Positions 30,592 to 42,603 are shown, counted from the first letter of the stretch. The stretch: DNA of 64,000 nt from Lophium mytilinum (GCA_010093605.1 MU004185.1:1447334-1511333), one strand, 5' to 3'. The notes: generated by a model from the letters alone, not told the origin. A program made the numbers and translations.

Positions 30592-32635
30592 TCAAAACTC
30601 AAACTCCGACCGAAAGCGCTCCACGTCCATCCCCGGCCCCACCAGATCCCCCAGATCCCTCCGCTGCATCTGGCTAAACACCCTCCGCAGCGTATCAAAC
30701 AGATTCGTGCTCTGATTCTGGCTAATCATGCGATCCAACTCCACCTCATTAACCGCATCCCCCACCACCTCCCTTGCACGCTCCCGGCCCTCCTTCTCGA
30801 CGACCTTGTGCATCGCCAGTGCGCCGAGGAGGTGCTGCGCCGCCTCAGCAAAGCAGCCGATATTGATGCACGAGACGCCGAGGTTGTACCGCGCGCGCAC
30901 GAAGTTGGGCCGCAGCGCGAGGGCGCGCTCGTAAGCGTCAATGGCCTCCTCGCTGCGGCCCGAGTTGGCGAGGGTAGCGCCGAGGCGGTTCCAGAGGAGG
31001 TGCAGCTGGTTCTGCTGGTTCGTCGTGCCGGACTCTGTCGATGCGAGGGCGGCGCCGAAGCAGTCGACGGCCTTTTCGTACTCCTCGGCGCCGTAGAAGA
31101 GAACACCCAGGCCGACTTGGACGTCGGGGTCCATTTGCTCGCCGGAGGGTGAGAGTTGCGCGGCTTCGATGAAAAGGTTTGTTACCTTTTCGTGCAGCAT
31201 TTGGCGGTCTGTGAAGCCGATGTCGGCGCCGGAGGAGAGGGGTTCTTTGATGAGGGAGGGGTACTTGGTTGCGAGCCAGCGCTCGAGGGTGCGGTAGGCG
31301 GTGCTGTCGTAGCCTTCGTTGGTATAGGAGACGGCGAGGCCCATGAGGGCTTCGAGGTTAGAGGGGTCAAGCTGGAGGGCTTGCTCGAGAGCGCGGATGG
31401 CGGGTTGCTCCTTTTCGTTCTGTGCTTGCGCGGCGCCGAGCTTCGTCCAAGCCTCGACGTGTTGAGGATCCTTTTGGACGGCGGCTTCGAAGGCGAGGGC
31501 GGCGAGCGAGAGGTTCCCACCTTCATCCATTATCCGGACGCCCTCCTGGAAAGGGTTCGAGACGTCTTTGAACAGGTTTTCGTCTTCAAATAGGTACTCG
31601 CCTAGTTGCGGATCCCGCATCGCACTGTGTGTGTTCAGGCCATCGAAGCCCTCCCACTGGTCGAGATCGCCCATATGCATGCCATCGACGAAGGTCTCCT
31701 CGTCGGCAAGTTGCCTGCCAATCTGGGCCTCAGCTTGGATTCCGCGCCAGACGGACTCGAAATCGCCAAAATTGTCAACTGACCTGTCCATATCGTTCAG
31801 CTCCGCCTCCATAGCCGCGTTGGCCTCCGCATCCAGGTCCTTCGTGTCCGTTGACTCCATCTGCGCGAATTCCGCTTCCCAGTCCTTGTCGTCGAGCTCA
31901 ACCATTCGTCCTTTGCCTTTGCCCTCGGCCTGGATGGGCTGCTGGTACGGTTGCTGCATCATGCCCATCCCACCCATGCCCATACCCATCCCACCCATTC
32001 CCATGCCCATCCCGCCGCCGTACATGGGCCTTTGGTAGCCCATCATACCCGCCTGGGATGCCATGCTCGGACTCGCTGCTCGCGCAGTAGCGTTTATATT
32101 ATTCATGTGCTCATACTTTGCGAACTCTACCGGATTGAACCCCGCCGACCTGGGGCCTTGCATGCCCGGATCCATAGCCGCAGGGCCCTGGACGCCGGGG
32201 TCGAACTCTGCCGCCCATGCCGGCGAGCCCGTCCGCTGGTTTGTACGCTCGAGCTCTCGCCGCATCTGCTCCATCGCGAAGGGGGAGGCGGGATTCGGAC
32301 CTTGGGGGAGCTGGCTCGGGTGGTTTAGGAACTCGTTCATCATCTGCATGAACGTATATTAGCATTATGCTTTGGTGTATTACAAGAAAACATGGTAGTA
32401 GAGGTATAGGGACATCGAGAAAAGCTCATGGCCTTGCTATGCAGCTCAAAAGGCTTGAACCTACGTTGTCTTGCCCTCCGCCCATGGCCTGACTCCGCAT
32501 GCCCTCTTGCAGCCCACCCGGCCCCCTCCCGACCAGGCGGTCTCGTTGTAGCGACTTATCATCCTGGACGTGCTTTGTGAACTGGCTCAGCGGGTTGCCA
32601 GCCGTCGAGCATTCGGCGCCACCCATGAAGGACAT
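30592..32635 (-). CDS. PEX5: PEX5, peroxisomal targeting signal 1 receptor
   Basis: Exons 32635-32465 and 32343-30592, separated by a 121-nt intron, give 640 residues. The extreme N-terminus MSFMGGAECSTAGNPL contains the conserved cysteine (Cys9) whose monoubiquitination allows receptor export from the peroxisome. The disordered N-terminal half has WxxxF/Y-type motifs (WAAEF, WEAEF) that bind Pex13 and Pex14, and a Gly/Met-rich stretch around GMGMGGMGMGMGG. From about residue 330 on, tetratricopeptide repeats follow (for example AWTKLGAAQAQNEKEQPAIRAL, then LWNRLGATLANSGRSEEAID). These cup the C-terminal SKL-type signal of cargo. The end, GPGMDVERFRSEFEF, matches fungal Pex5. It shuttles between cytosol and peroxisome membrane. 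Start and splice are well supported. Confidence 0.95.
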
Positions 32636-33559
32636 CGTGAGAGCTGTGGCGAAGTATGTACAGCAAGCTAGAGTATGCAAGGCTTCAAATCTATAGTGGA
32701 GTATGTAGAGAAAGCGGGGGAGACGAAGTATCAAGGCTCGAGAGGAGAAGGAGAGTCGTAGCAGGCGCGTCGTTGGAGTAGACGTTGGCACTGTTGATGA
32801 TGTGAAATGCAGAACGTGGGGTTGCTTCGAGGTCGGTTCTGTTGGCCCGACGCCGAGGTTCAATCATAGGTGCATAGCTACTTCGTAATCGCCTGCATTC
32901 ACAAGCAGCTCCATGCGCCAAAAGTAAAAAGGCGTACTTAAGGTTCGGCATTTAATCTAGAGGAGCGATGGCGTCCCTGTCTGCAGTAAGATGGAAATAT
33001 ACTTGAACTTAACAAGAACAGCACGAGCGCTAGTTAATCTTCCATTTCAAGCAACAGCAATATCAACCAAACACAATTTGACTGCGTGAACATAGTGAAT
33101 TAGACTTCCTCTTGTTGATTTGGCATTATGAAGAACGCTTAAAGCCGACTACCGCAAGTGATCGAGACCGGATATGTCTGATCACATGTCAAACCTTCAG
33201 TCTTCCGCCTAAAAATCCACCCGCGAAGTCAAAAACCAGGAGCCATCAATATTTGTGACATAAGTTCAATTATTTTCTCTTGTGCGGTAGCCCCTCTACG
33301 ATGCTATCATACCCAAAGAGTGGTGATGTGATGCTGGTCAGCCTTCGACGCTCTACTATTGTACAACCCGATATTATCAAAACAGAATCCACCGCAAAAA
33401 CAGAAGACGCAGGTTAGGAAGTTGTACAAGAAAGTTCCTTTGGGTAGTAGAAAAGACCACAGCCAGGCACCACAGTAACACAAAGATAGAACCGCTCCAG
33501 GTCCCCACCAACCAGGAGAAACATGACCTTCATATACACCCAGACTCCCTATATGCTTC
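32636..33559. other. Intergenic, PEX5 promoter and 3' flank of the RRM gene
   Basis: Nothing coding recognised. The interval between 33300 and 33550 is probably the 3' untranslated region of the RRM gene. Confidence 0.45.
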
Positions 33560-34637
33560 CTACTCATCGGTAGTCTGTCTTTTCTGGCTCGAAGACGCGC
33601 TGAAGTCGACCCGGAGGTTGCGGCCATAGATCTCCTTGCCCTCGAGAATGTCCTTGGCTGCCTGGGCGCTCTTGACGTCGATGAAATCGGCGTGGGCGAA
33701 GCCTCTTGGCTGGCCAGTGCGCCTGTCAATAGCGACGCGGACGTCCATGACGTTGCGAATGTCGCGGAAGAGATCGTTCAGGTCCTTGTCCGACATCTCA
33801 AACGACATGTTGCCGATGAAGAGGGTCTTGGTGGGGGGGTTAGGTTGCCGCGCTGAGTTGAACGTACTGACGGGCCTCTCGCGTTGGATATGATATTGGA
33901 CGTTCATGCGACGGCCCTCAAAAACTTGCTGGTTGAGGTTCTCAATGGCGGCGGTAGCATGGTCGAGCTCTCCGAGGGTGACATAGCCAAATCTGTCAAA
34001 TAAATCAAATTAGCTGAGATATCTTGGTCGTAGAAGCGTCGATTGCATACCCTCTGCTGAGGCCCTTTCCATCTTTCACGAGCCTGACGTCTTCCACCGA
34101 ACCGAAGCGGGAGAAGACTCTCCTCAGTTGATCCTCGGTGACTTCGAAAAAAAGGTTTCCGACATAGAGGACTTTGTTTGGAGTAGCTAGAGGGTTTGTG
34201 TAGCTGCTCCGCTGTGATGATTGCGGCGGTGCTACGGCACTAGCAGCACCTTGGAGACCAAGAGCACCGAGCGCATCGCTTGCCTTTTCCTGTGCGTACT
34301 CCTTAGCAGAACCAAGTGTTGACTGTGGCTCGGTCTCAGAGGTTTCTGCGGCGGGTTCTGTGGCAGTTTCTGTGATGGGTGCCTCTGTCGCGGTCTGCGC
34401 AAACTCCTCTGACTTTTCGGCGTCATCACTGGCGAAACGTCGCTGGAAGGTCAAGACTATCGACGGTTGCTGCCGTAGCCTGAATGACGCAGGTGTGAAT
34501 GTGGTGATTGACCGCGGCTTCGAGAGGAACGAAGTCGAGGGGGTGGACAAGGCCCTCACGGCGGCGCGGCGGAGGAGAAACCTAGAGGTGCCGTGTTAGA
34601 GGCATCTACGATACTGGAGATGGAACTAAACATACAT
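33560..34637 (-). CDS. Mitochondrial two-RRM RNA-binding protein with split start codon
   Basis: The reading frame of the main exon has no upstream ATG; its first candidate is a GTG. An ATG appears if an upstream 54-nt intron (34635-34582, GTATGT...CTAG with a CTAAC branch site) is removed: AT from the first exon joins G of the second. The model is 34637-34636, 34581-34051 and 33992-33560, 321 residues. The resulting start, MFLLRRAAVRALSTPS, is a good mitochondrial presequence (Arg/Ala/Ser-rich, no acids), followed by RRFASDD. A Glu/Thr-rich linker leads to RRM1 (KVLYVGNLFFEV as RNP2, RGFGYVTL as RNP1) and RRM2 (KTLFIGNMSFEM, RGFAHADF). The likely role is organellar mRNA processing or translation. 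It could instead be nucleolar if the presequence is not used. Confidence 0.8.
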
Positions 34638-34976
34638 GGTGAAGATCAGAGAAGGAATTGAAGATGGAGGAGAAGCGGTGGCGGGATTGGCTCTAGGTGC
34701 TTGGATGCAGCTATGCAAGAGAAATCGTGAGGAGAGAAAAAAGTCGAGGAGACATGGATGGATCGCGCTAAAATTGACGAGTCACGGGACATGCCACCCC
34801 GGTCGCCCCTATAAGGAACTTCGATTACCGCTCGACCCGACCGAACTCAGATCATTGAGGATAGATTTAAATATGTGATAGAGTTAAAGTTTGAAACTTC
34901 AGGTCCAGACACATCGGTGCCTTAGAGAGTTTGAACAATGATCGTTATATCCATTACCATCTTATGATCTACTCTT
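34638..34976. other. Short intergenic region
   Basis: Promoter and leader of the RRM gene, then the 3' flank of the first gene of the nicotinate-like block. Nothing else seen. Confidence 0.45.
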
Positions 34977-36545
34977 CTATAACTGCGCCCTTTGCTGTGC
35001 TATATCACTTTTCACGGTTTTCGATGCGCCTTCGGCTTGCCAATGCACCTCGACGTCTTTGTCGCAGTCGTAAGTCAACAACCATTTCCCCACACCTCCC
35101 CACCGCCACGGCAACGGGTCCGTCCCGTCTTTCAGATCCACCGTCGTCGGTGGAACCCCATCGTTCTCCCGCGCCCCAAAAGCACGGAGTAGCTCGTCTC
35201 GTTCTCTCTGCTCCGCTCCATCATGCACATGGTATAGATGCTGTTGGAGGTTCCCTCTTTGCACGATTCTTTCGGTCCGAGCCCGTCGGCATTCTTCATA
35301 GATTGCTAGAGCCTTCTTCTTTTCTGCTGGATCTTTGGAGGTCAGGCGCGCAAGACACAGTCCCAGTACTTGTCCGTCCTCCAAGGACATGCCAGCCCCA
35401 GAAGCGAGGTAGGGAAGGGTTGCATGTACGGCATCGCCAAGAGTCGTGAAGGCTCCCGAGGGATGCGACCAGGTTGGTTCGAGGGTAGGCCTGATGCAGA
35501 GGCGCCACTTGTCTACTGATTGACACAAGCTAAGGAGCTTCGGGATCCTAGGCTAGGTTAGCGACGATACCGTAGGGGGTTTCCAGAATACGAACCTTGG
35601 ATCCCAGTCTTTGAAAAACGCTCTCATTTCATCGACATTGCCAGCTAGAGTTGAGGCACCGGCGGGCATGTCGTCTGGGACTAGCAAAACCATGTTGAAC
35701 AATGCGCCCCCCCTCAGCACGTAGTTTACTGCAATGGTCAATATCATAATGCTGGGCTATTTCAAGGCAATGTGACATACCAGCATGTGCATCGGGCCCC
35801 ATCCAGTAGTTCACCTGCGGATCCTCCACGAATCCCCTCAGTTCCGGATCCTTCATCATGTCCTCCGTCTTGAGCAACAACCTGTACGCCAAATCGCCAG
35901 TCAGAATCGGCGGATCCTCCTTTCCCAACAATATTTCCCTGCACTTCGAGTTTATCCCATCAGCTCCCACCACCAGATCCGCTGTCCTTCTCGTCCCATT
36001 TTGTAGCACCACATCCGCCGTACGCTCATCTTTCGCCGCAACTACATCTACCACCCTCGCGTTCACCTCCAGCACCGCCCCAAGCTCCACTGCCCTGTCC
36101 AGCAGGCATTTATGCAGGTTCGCACGATGGAAGTCCCAGAATGGCGTCCCGCACTCTTTCTCGTACTTGTGGAAGTCCATGTAGGAGATGTGTTTGCCCT
36201 TCCACCCGAGCATATTGGCCTGCTTTGGCTTTGTGGCGTATTTTCCAAGGGTCTGCTCCATGCCCCAACGGATGAGCACACGGGAGCTGTTGGGGAGGAC
36301 TTGGATCCCAGCGCCCACTTCGCCAATTTGAGAGGCACCTTCGAGAATGTGGACAGAGTGGCCGGCGAGGAGAAGGGCGATCGCTGCGCCGAGACCGCCG
36401 AGGCCGGCTCCGACGATTATAATCTAGCATTTTTAGATTCGATCTCGAAGTATGATGTTACTCTATTGAGGGTTTGGTAACTCACGTCAAGCCTGCTAGC
36501 ATCGTCACGTTGCTGCTTCTCCATAACCTTTGGTGGAGGCGCCAT
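34977..36545 (-). CDS. hxnX: FAD monooxygenase, candidate 6-hydroxynicotinate hydroxylase (HxnX-like)
   Basis: Four exons (36545-36486, 36423-35781, 35728-35596, 35547-34977) give 468 residues. The FAD-binding Rossmann motif GAGLGG is at residues 25-30, the DG motif appears as VVGADGINSKCRE, and the second FAD contact as GDAVHATLPYLASGAGMSLEDG. This is the group A flavin monooxygenase (salicylate hydroxylase / NicC) architecture at its usual length. In Aspergillus nidulans HxnX belongs to this class and is assigned to decarboxylating hydroxylation of 6-hydroxynicotinate. I use the symbol because the next three genes match HxnM, HxnN and HxnV. By sequence alone it could be a salicylate or other aromatic hydroxylase. 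It ends in AQL, not a canonical peroxisomal signal. Confidence 0.72.
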
Positions 36546-37035
36546 GTTGAGAAAGAATGATCAAATGCAATACTGAGAAGGAAGAGTCAAAATACTACTC
36601 GAACATATAAGAATGCACAGGCTCATAAGAAGGCCATTGGTGGTGGAAGACGTGTCATTGACTACAAATATGAGAGATACTAAGCAGACTAGGGAGCTGC
36701 TTGCTACGTGCGGGCACATGCCAATGAGAACGCCAAGCTCCATAGCTTATCGAATCAATTGTATGTTAAGATCTAATAGTATCAATGCGCTAGAAGCTGT
36801 GAAGAGGGGGAGGTGGTGAGGTCGGCATTGCAGAAGTGGGGGTTGCAAATGGAGGCGTGAAAGACCCAACATGGGAAGTCGAGTCGATGGCCAAAGCTTC
36901 TCCTCCACCCTTTCTCGGGCTTGAGTTGGGAGTGAACGCGTCTGGAATACATCACTCGACGCGTTTTTTGCGGCTTGCAACCTTTGTTTGCTAACATGTG
37001 CAGGGCACGAATTGTGTTCTATGGATATATCTGCA
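36546..37035. other. Intergenic between two cluster genes on the same strand
   Basis: Promoter region of the monooxygenase gene and 3' flank of the NodB-fold hydrolase gene. No other gene. Confidence 0.45.
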
Positions 37036-38143
37036 TCACGATGTTCCCTCCTTCTGCTTCTTCAGAATCTCTCCAGCAGGTGCCGGCATCAAGGCACCGG
37101 GCGGCGGTGTATTCTTGCTTTTGAAGTCATCGCACATTTGCTCCATGGTAACCCATTCGACTCCCTCATGCTTGTTGATATGTTCGATGATTCTAGAAGT
37201 GTGTCAGATTCGACTTATTCAATGGGGAAGAACACCGGTAAAGTACACACCTCTCGTGCATAAGAATGACATGCGGCCTCCCTGAGACGTCAGGATGAAT
37301 CGTCATCGGGAAAACGAACTCATCGTACTCGCGGTAAAAGTAATCGAAGTGGTCCATCCAGATAGCCTCAACATCTCTAGGATTTACCCAGCCATGGCTG
37401 TTCGCCGAGTTTTTAATGAACATCATCGGCGGCAGATCATCAATATACCACGAGCCAGGAATCTCAACCAAGCCGGTCTCCTGGCCCCTTTCTAGTGGCT
37501 TCATCCACGTCTCGGCTTTCTTGCTGTAGTCGATCTTTGTCCAAGTGTCTCCCGTCCGCAGCCAGTACAGTTTGTGATCCTCGTGGCTCATACTGTGGTC
37601 ATACTCGATACCGTAGCTCAGCAGCAGTTCGGTGCCTTCTCTGCTTGTCTCCCACCACGGTGCCACGCTTCCTCGGGGAGGCTTGCCGCAGAAATCAGTC
37701 AGTAGCTTGTAGGTCTTGTCTAACACGTCCCGTTGCTGCTCAAGGGTCATGTCTTTCGGATTCTCGTGTGTATATCCGTGTAGTCCAATTTCGTGTCCAG
37801 CATCGCGAACCGCCGCGCAGTCTTCGGGAAACGTCTCTAAGGAGTGGCCTTCGAAGGTGTCAATTATAGCTCCTAAGTTCTCGCGGAGAGCTCATACCAG
37901 GAATGAACCAAGTCGCCTTGATCTTGTACTTGTCGAACAGCTTCAGCAATCGCTGCGTGCCTACGGTTCCAGCCCAAAGACCTATATTTCTCAATTAGAA
38001 CTTCCAATGTCTCTAAACATGTCCTTATCGGCCTCACCTCTGCTGATATCGCTGGTTGAATCCTCGCCTCCATAGGATCCCAACCATCCAGAAACCGCAT
38101 CAATGTCAACACCGTAGCTGACGAGAACTCTCTTCTTGCCCAT
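37036..38143 (-). CDS. hxnM: NodB-fold hydrolase, candidate cyclic imidase (HxnM-like)
   Basis: Four exons (38143-38038, 37981-37898, 37848-37251, 37192-37036) give 314 residues. The carbohydrate-esterase-4/PuuE-type fold is seen in motif 1 [15 protein letters not shown] (metal Asp) and [22 protein letters not shown]. The metal histidines are in [14 protein letters not shown] (H-x3-H), and the central motif is [11 protein letters not shown]. The C-terminal part holds [12 protein letters not shown] and VILMHERIIEHI. The set, with no signal peptide or chitin-binding domain, fits the cytosolic branch that includes bacterial and fungal cyclic-imide hydrolases rather than wall chitin deacetylases. 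HxnM opens alpha-hydroxyglutarimide in nicotinate catabolism of A. nidulans. The flanking amidase and two flavin hydroxylases support that reading; allantoinase-like or other imide activity is the alternative. Confidence 0.75.
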
Positions 38144-39891
38144 TGTTGCAGTATGTGTGACGTAGGATGGGTGTTTTGGGTGCAATCGAAACGAACTCAG
38201 GATGAGGAATTTCCGCAGCTCGAAGCTCCATGCGCAACGCGATAGAGGGGTCCAATTCTAGACCCCGCTCTAACACGCGCAAGGATGGCGGCAAGACAGT
38301 TTGTTCAAGAGTGGGGGAGTACATGACGCCAGGATAGTGGCATAGTGGTTCCCCGATGGACGTTTATCGTGGCGCCGCATTAGATCCCGCATGTTGCAGG
38401 GCTCCCATCCTGGAAGGTGGGACATTTGAAGCTTCATCCACTTCCAACGTTTTCGATCGTAGAAACATTCCATGGGCTCATGCAATCGTAACATGTCATG
38501 GAAATTATCTCCACTTCACAGATGCTCCGAAGTTTCGTAGTGTTTCGATGTTGCTGGAGAGCATTCGCAGCCTCCTTTCGGATCCAGAGTCGGCGCTCCG
38601 CGATCGGAAAGGGGAATTTCCAAATTACACTCGATGTTTCTATTCAGTTTTTGACGGGGTTCGAGAAATTCAACTGGCCCTTTGTGTTGCCCTCTTCGTA
38701 GCTAAACTGGGAAAAATGTTGCAAATACTCTCGAATCTAACCGCGCGAATGCTTTTTTGATAAACGCAGAGGGAAACAGAAGGGACGCGGCGTGTTCCAG
38801 TTCCTCTACAAGACTAAGATCGTTTAGAGCAAGGCTTGATAAGATCTCATTTCTCGAGACGCACGCGGTGTGAAGCGTGATTCTACAACACATCGCCTGG
38901 ACTCGTTACAAAATTCCACCTATTCTACCGCATGAGAACTATTTCGTAGCCGCGGAGGGGCTACGGACGTCCGCTATACGTAGACGTTTGTAGTTCCTTT
39001 TAGTTGCTAAAGTAAGGGGGCAGTAGCTAGGGTAACAGAAGGTAGGCAAAAAGCGATGCAAAAAACAGAAAATGGTCACCTTCCGGTTTGAACTGGAGAC
39101 CTTTCGCGTGTCAGGCGATGGATATAGGTATTCTAGCCAATGCTGCTTTGCTCGTCTTAGCGCCGCGCGAACACCCTCGGCCGAGCAGGCCTTTGACCTT
39201 TTCTTCTCGTGAAGTTCTCTGAGTACACCCCAACGTCAATCGCACATCCGGCCACCCCCGCTGTGAGTCTGTCCACTCAGCACGGTACCCCGATTCACTT
39301 TTCTTCCGTGCCTATATCAATTTTGCGACACTTTCAATCACCTCAGGGCTCTTCTAGACGCAGAGGTTGCAGCTGGACTCCTTCAATACGTGCATGTTAC
39401 AAGACAGCCCTGGTCCCAGACGTCCAGGTACGCAAGAATCAGTTGGTCGCATGACGATACTGCAGCTATCCATTGACTGGCCGATTCGAGTTCCCGAACA
39501 GGGTGAGTGTGATTGTCGCCTTTGTCCAGATCTTTTAGAAGCAGTCCGACCAAGTCCTATATAGGAGTACGCCTGCATTAACTTGCTATTAATCTATCTC
39601 CATGGTTGATCCTTACCATTTCAGTCATCAACTTCACACCGTAAGCTCCGCGGAGAGAGTGCTACGTGAGTGCGTCAAGCTATGCTAACGGTGAGAACAT
39701 AATCACCTTTGCCTTTTGCTTCCTTGTTAGACGCTGCTCTCTTTGCATGTACCGCACCGACACTTTACCAAGATGCGCTCGATTTCCCTAAGCTACGCAA
39801 GGCGTAATTGAGAGCACTGTGAAAGACATTTATTGTAATACAGTCTAATAGCAATGTAAACGCGAAGAAATATAGCATCCAGAGGTCTGAA
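38144..39891. other. Spacer inside the nicotinate-like block
   Basis: About 1.7 kb without a supported gene, longer than other spacers in the block. A 134-codon plus-strand frame at 38356-38760 is unrecognised. A tRNA-like relic lies at about 39072-39145. A 7-bp inverted repeat CGTAGCC...GGCTACG occurs near 38945-38966. Confidence 0.45.
39072..39145 (-). pseudogene. tRNA-like relic
   Basis: On the minus strand the end of this segment reads AGGTCTCCAGTTCAAACCGG, close to the variable loop and B-box (GGTTCAAxCC) of a tRNA. It is preceded by an anticodon-arm-like hairpin TCGC-CTGACAC-GCGA and a D-arm-like TTGGCTAGAATACC. The acceptor strands (AGCAGCA and GGTGACC) do not pair and the T-stem has mismatches, so it is not a functional tRNA. 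It may be a decayed tRNA or a tRNA-derived short interspersed element. Confidence 0.35.
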
Positions 39892-42150
39892 TCATGCATT
39901 CAGTAGTTTCTCAACTACTGCCGCAATCCCTAACACTTTCTCCTCCTCCAGCCTTCGTCCTACAATTTGCACGTTCACTTTCATCCCGTCCATTGCTTCC
40001 ACGTCGTAGAGTGACCAATTCCACTTGTCGATCTCATTTCTCCCCTCGTAAGGCGAAATAGAGTCCATTGACGGATCTAGCTCTTTCGAGACATTGCCAG
40101 CGGCGAGGGAGAGCGCAGTGTAATCAAGGAGGTTCCATACCTTGGTGTATCTGCCATCGACATTTAGCATGCAGATCGATTTATATCGCCGCGTCAACTG
40201 TTTATGCTATTTGGGTAGTAAGAAAAGGCACACATACCCCGGCCATTTGCATCCGCGATGCTTTACCGCAGAATGCGGCATCACTGGTGTCAACAACACG
40301 TCAACGGATCTTCCCGTATCTGGCGACACAGCCGCATTCCACTTATCTAGATATCGTTTTTGGGCCGCGAACTTCCGCTTGTTCAGCTGCCAGTACTCGT
40401 ACACGGAGATTGCTGGTGCTTTGTTCACCAGACCTGCAACGTGCGGGATGTACGGCTCACCGCCTACGAGCATGTCACGACGTATGTCTTCGCCGCCGTC
40501 GGCAGTGTAGTATGCATCCTATTGTAGCAGCGTTAGATGCTTAACTTGCAATACTCCTGAAGTTATGAAGGTTACGTACTACGATGTCGATGCATTCACG
40601 GTGATAGTCACCTGGATGCCACGGAATGATCTCATGGCCGGCTTCTTGGAGTTTTGCGGCTACTGCTTTCAGTATCCGGGCTATTGGAGGATGCACGCGT
40701 ACGACACCGTCGTCCTCCATCAGCCCAATAACCAGAGGCCTGGATTGAACTTCCAGAAATGCGTCATTCCGCCAGGGCAATGGCACACACCTCGGATCCA
40801 GCTTCCAAGGTGCGGCATCAATCACTGCCTTTGTAACTGCCGTAAGAGACTGCAGAGAGCGGCTTAACGGACCAACTACAGACGGCACGTGCTCTTGGCC
40901 ATCGGTAGATACCGGCACGCCGTGGTATGGCAGTCTTGTACTCTGCAAAAGGGTGTCAGAGGAAGGTATTCCTAGCGCAGCGATTACGAGAACCTATAGT
41001 CCAGACTTACACTAGGTTTAAGGCCATAGAGGCCCATCATATGAGTGGGAATGCGAATCGATCCCCCGATGTCCGTACCCCAGCCGACGACAGAGCCGTG
41101 CATGTAGAGCAACGCAGATTCGCCGCCAGTAGATCCTCCGGGAGTGAAGTCGGGGTTCTCCGGATGTGTCGTTAATCCCCAGAGCGGATTTTCTGTTTCA
41201 CACCACTGCACAAATGACATCAACTTCCGATGCAATCCGGAAGATCGGAAAAGGTTGCCGCCGTACCATGATGCTCTGTGGTAGGTTCGTCTTTGCAATG
41301 ACCACGGCTCCGAGCTTCTTCAGCATGGCAACCAGGACGGCATCCTCGCTAGCCGGCTTGAATGCTCGCCCAACATAGCCAATAGTGCTGTCGTAACCTT
41401 TGACATCGAACTGGTCCTTCAGAGTCATGGGAACGCCATGGAGCGGCCCGACGAGTGTCCCATGCGCGTTAAAATAAGAATCAAGCTCCTCGGCCGCTTT
41501 TAGGGCCTCATCGAAGATGATCTCGGTAAGACTGGCAACTGTCAGCAGGCACCACAGTCTTGGTTACCCATGCAAGGGCCACGAGGGACCACGAGGATCG
41601 GAGGGCCTCCGTACCAATTCGTCTGTGCCCGTCAGTCTGCCGAGCCGTTGGGACTTGGGACCGCATGAGACAGGGGTTTCAGAAAATGAAGAAGAAAAAA
41701 ATTCAACAAATGAAGGGGAATTTACACGCTTGTGAGCAGCCACAGCCCTAACATGGTGTGAGCATGGCGTTAGTAGCCTGTGAATATAAAGCACGTGGCT
41801 TGACGCATGCACGGGATCGCACCTTTCTATGTACGCTCTGCAGAGCCGAGTTGCTGTGACCTCTCCGCACTGGATGGCAGCTGTGATCTCGCCCACATGG
41901 TCAATGTCCGTGAAATCCCGCTCAGATCCTGCCTGCGTGGTTGCGGCTCCGAAAGGGGTTGCGCCGGCATGCTGGTGTTTCGATTTGTTAGGATCTATGG
42001 GACCTCGGAAGCGGGCAACGGCGACTCTCGTGGCTCCCTTACCTCGCGTGATGCTACGGATCCATGACGGGAATGCTTTTGGATAGCGTCGGCTTGGATT
42101 TGGCGTTTTCTGTGGACTACGTCCTCCCAGTTCGGGTGGATATCAGCCAT
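39892..42150 (-). CDS. hxnN: Amidase-signature enzyme, candidate HxnN-like amidohydrolase
   Basis: Eight exons (42150-42043, 41971-41823, 41747-41728, 41538-41267, 41205-41011, 40942-40580, 40518-40238, 40150-39892) join in frame to 548 residues. Amidase-signature hallmarks are clear. LHGVPMTLKDQFD carries the catalytic Lys. GGSTGGESALLYMHGS holds the cis-Ser region. GTDIGGSIRIPTHMMGLYGLKP contains the nucleophilic Ser. The start ADIHPNWEDVVHRKR and the segment LTEIIFDEALKAAEELD are typical of fungal acetamidase-type members. Exon 3 is only 20 nt and encodes AVAAHK; intron 3 is the longest, 189 nt. In nicotinate catabolism HxnN hydrolyses alpha-hydroxyglutaramate to release ammonia. Its head-to-head position with the phenol-hydroxylase-type gene and closeness to the imidase support this; a general acetamidase is the alternative. 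Confidence 0.75.
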
Positions 42151-42603
42151 CACAAGGATAATGAAATTTGATGAAACGTTCAACACAGACAATTTACGCA
42201 GGAGCAAGAAGGAAAAGTACCACAACTCTCAACGGCTTTTGCGGATCCAGGCTCGGCATGCCTTAAGGAGCTGCTGCCGTACAAGCTTCCCCGGCTTCCC
42301 GCAGCGCAGTGTCCCCTGGGGTCCAAGGGTGGGGGCTGCCGTGAGGTCCATGCCACCAGAAAAAGTTCCACTCACACATTTGACAACACAGCGATCAACA
42401 CAGGCCCTTTCGAATTTCCAGAAGGTCACCCCTAGCTAACATCACACCACGTTGCGGATCCAAAGTGCTGAGCCTTGCCGCCGAGCCGAGTAGTTTCAGC
42501 CATGTAGCTATCAAAAGCACAATGGGGAGCTCCCAGGAATGGCGTACGAATCGCGACTCCCCGCAGCACCCCCATTTTCGAATCGCGGCCAAAAAGAGCC
42601 ACC
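42151..42603. promoter_or_regulatory. Divergent promoter of the amidase and phenol-hydroxylase-type genes
   Basis: 453 bases separate the two start codons. A GATAA near the amidase start (about 42157) and a TGATAG on the minus strand near 42510 are weak matches to GATA-factor sites, as expected for nitrogen-regulated genes. No binding site for a specific regulator could be identified. Co-induction is inferred from arrangement. Confidence 0.45.

Noticed and set aside
30361-31152. A 263-codon plus-strand frame opposite PEX5
   Set aside because: It is antisense to the conserved TPR-coding exon, and its product is a low-complexity Leu/Arg/His-rich shadow.
37036-38143. Chitin deacetylase
   Set aside because: There is no signal peptide, chitin-binding domain or anchor, and motif 1 and the neighbours fit the cytosolic imidase-type branch better.
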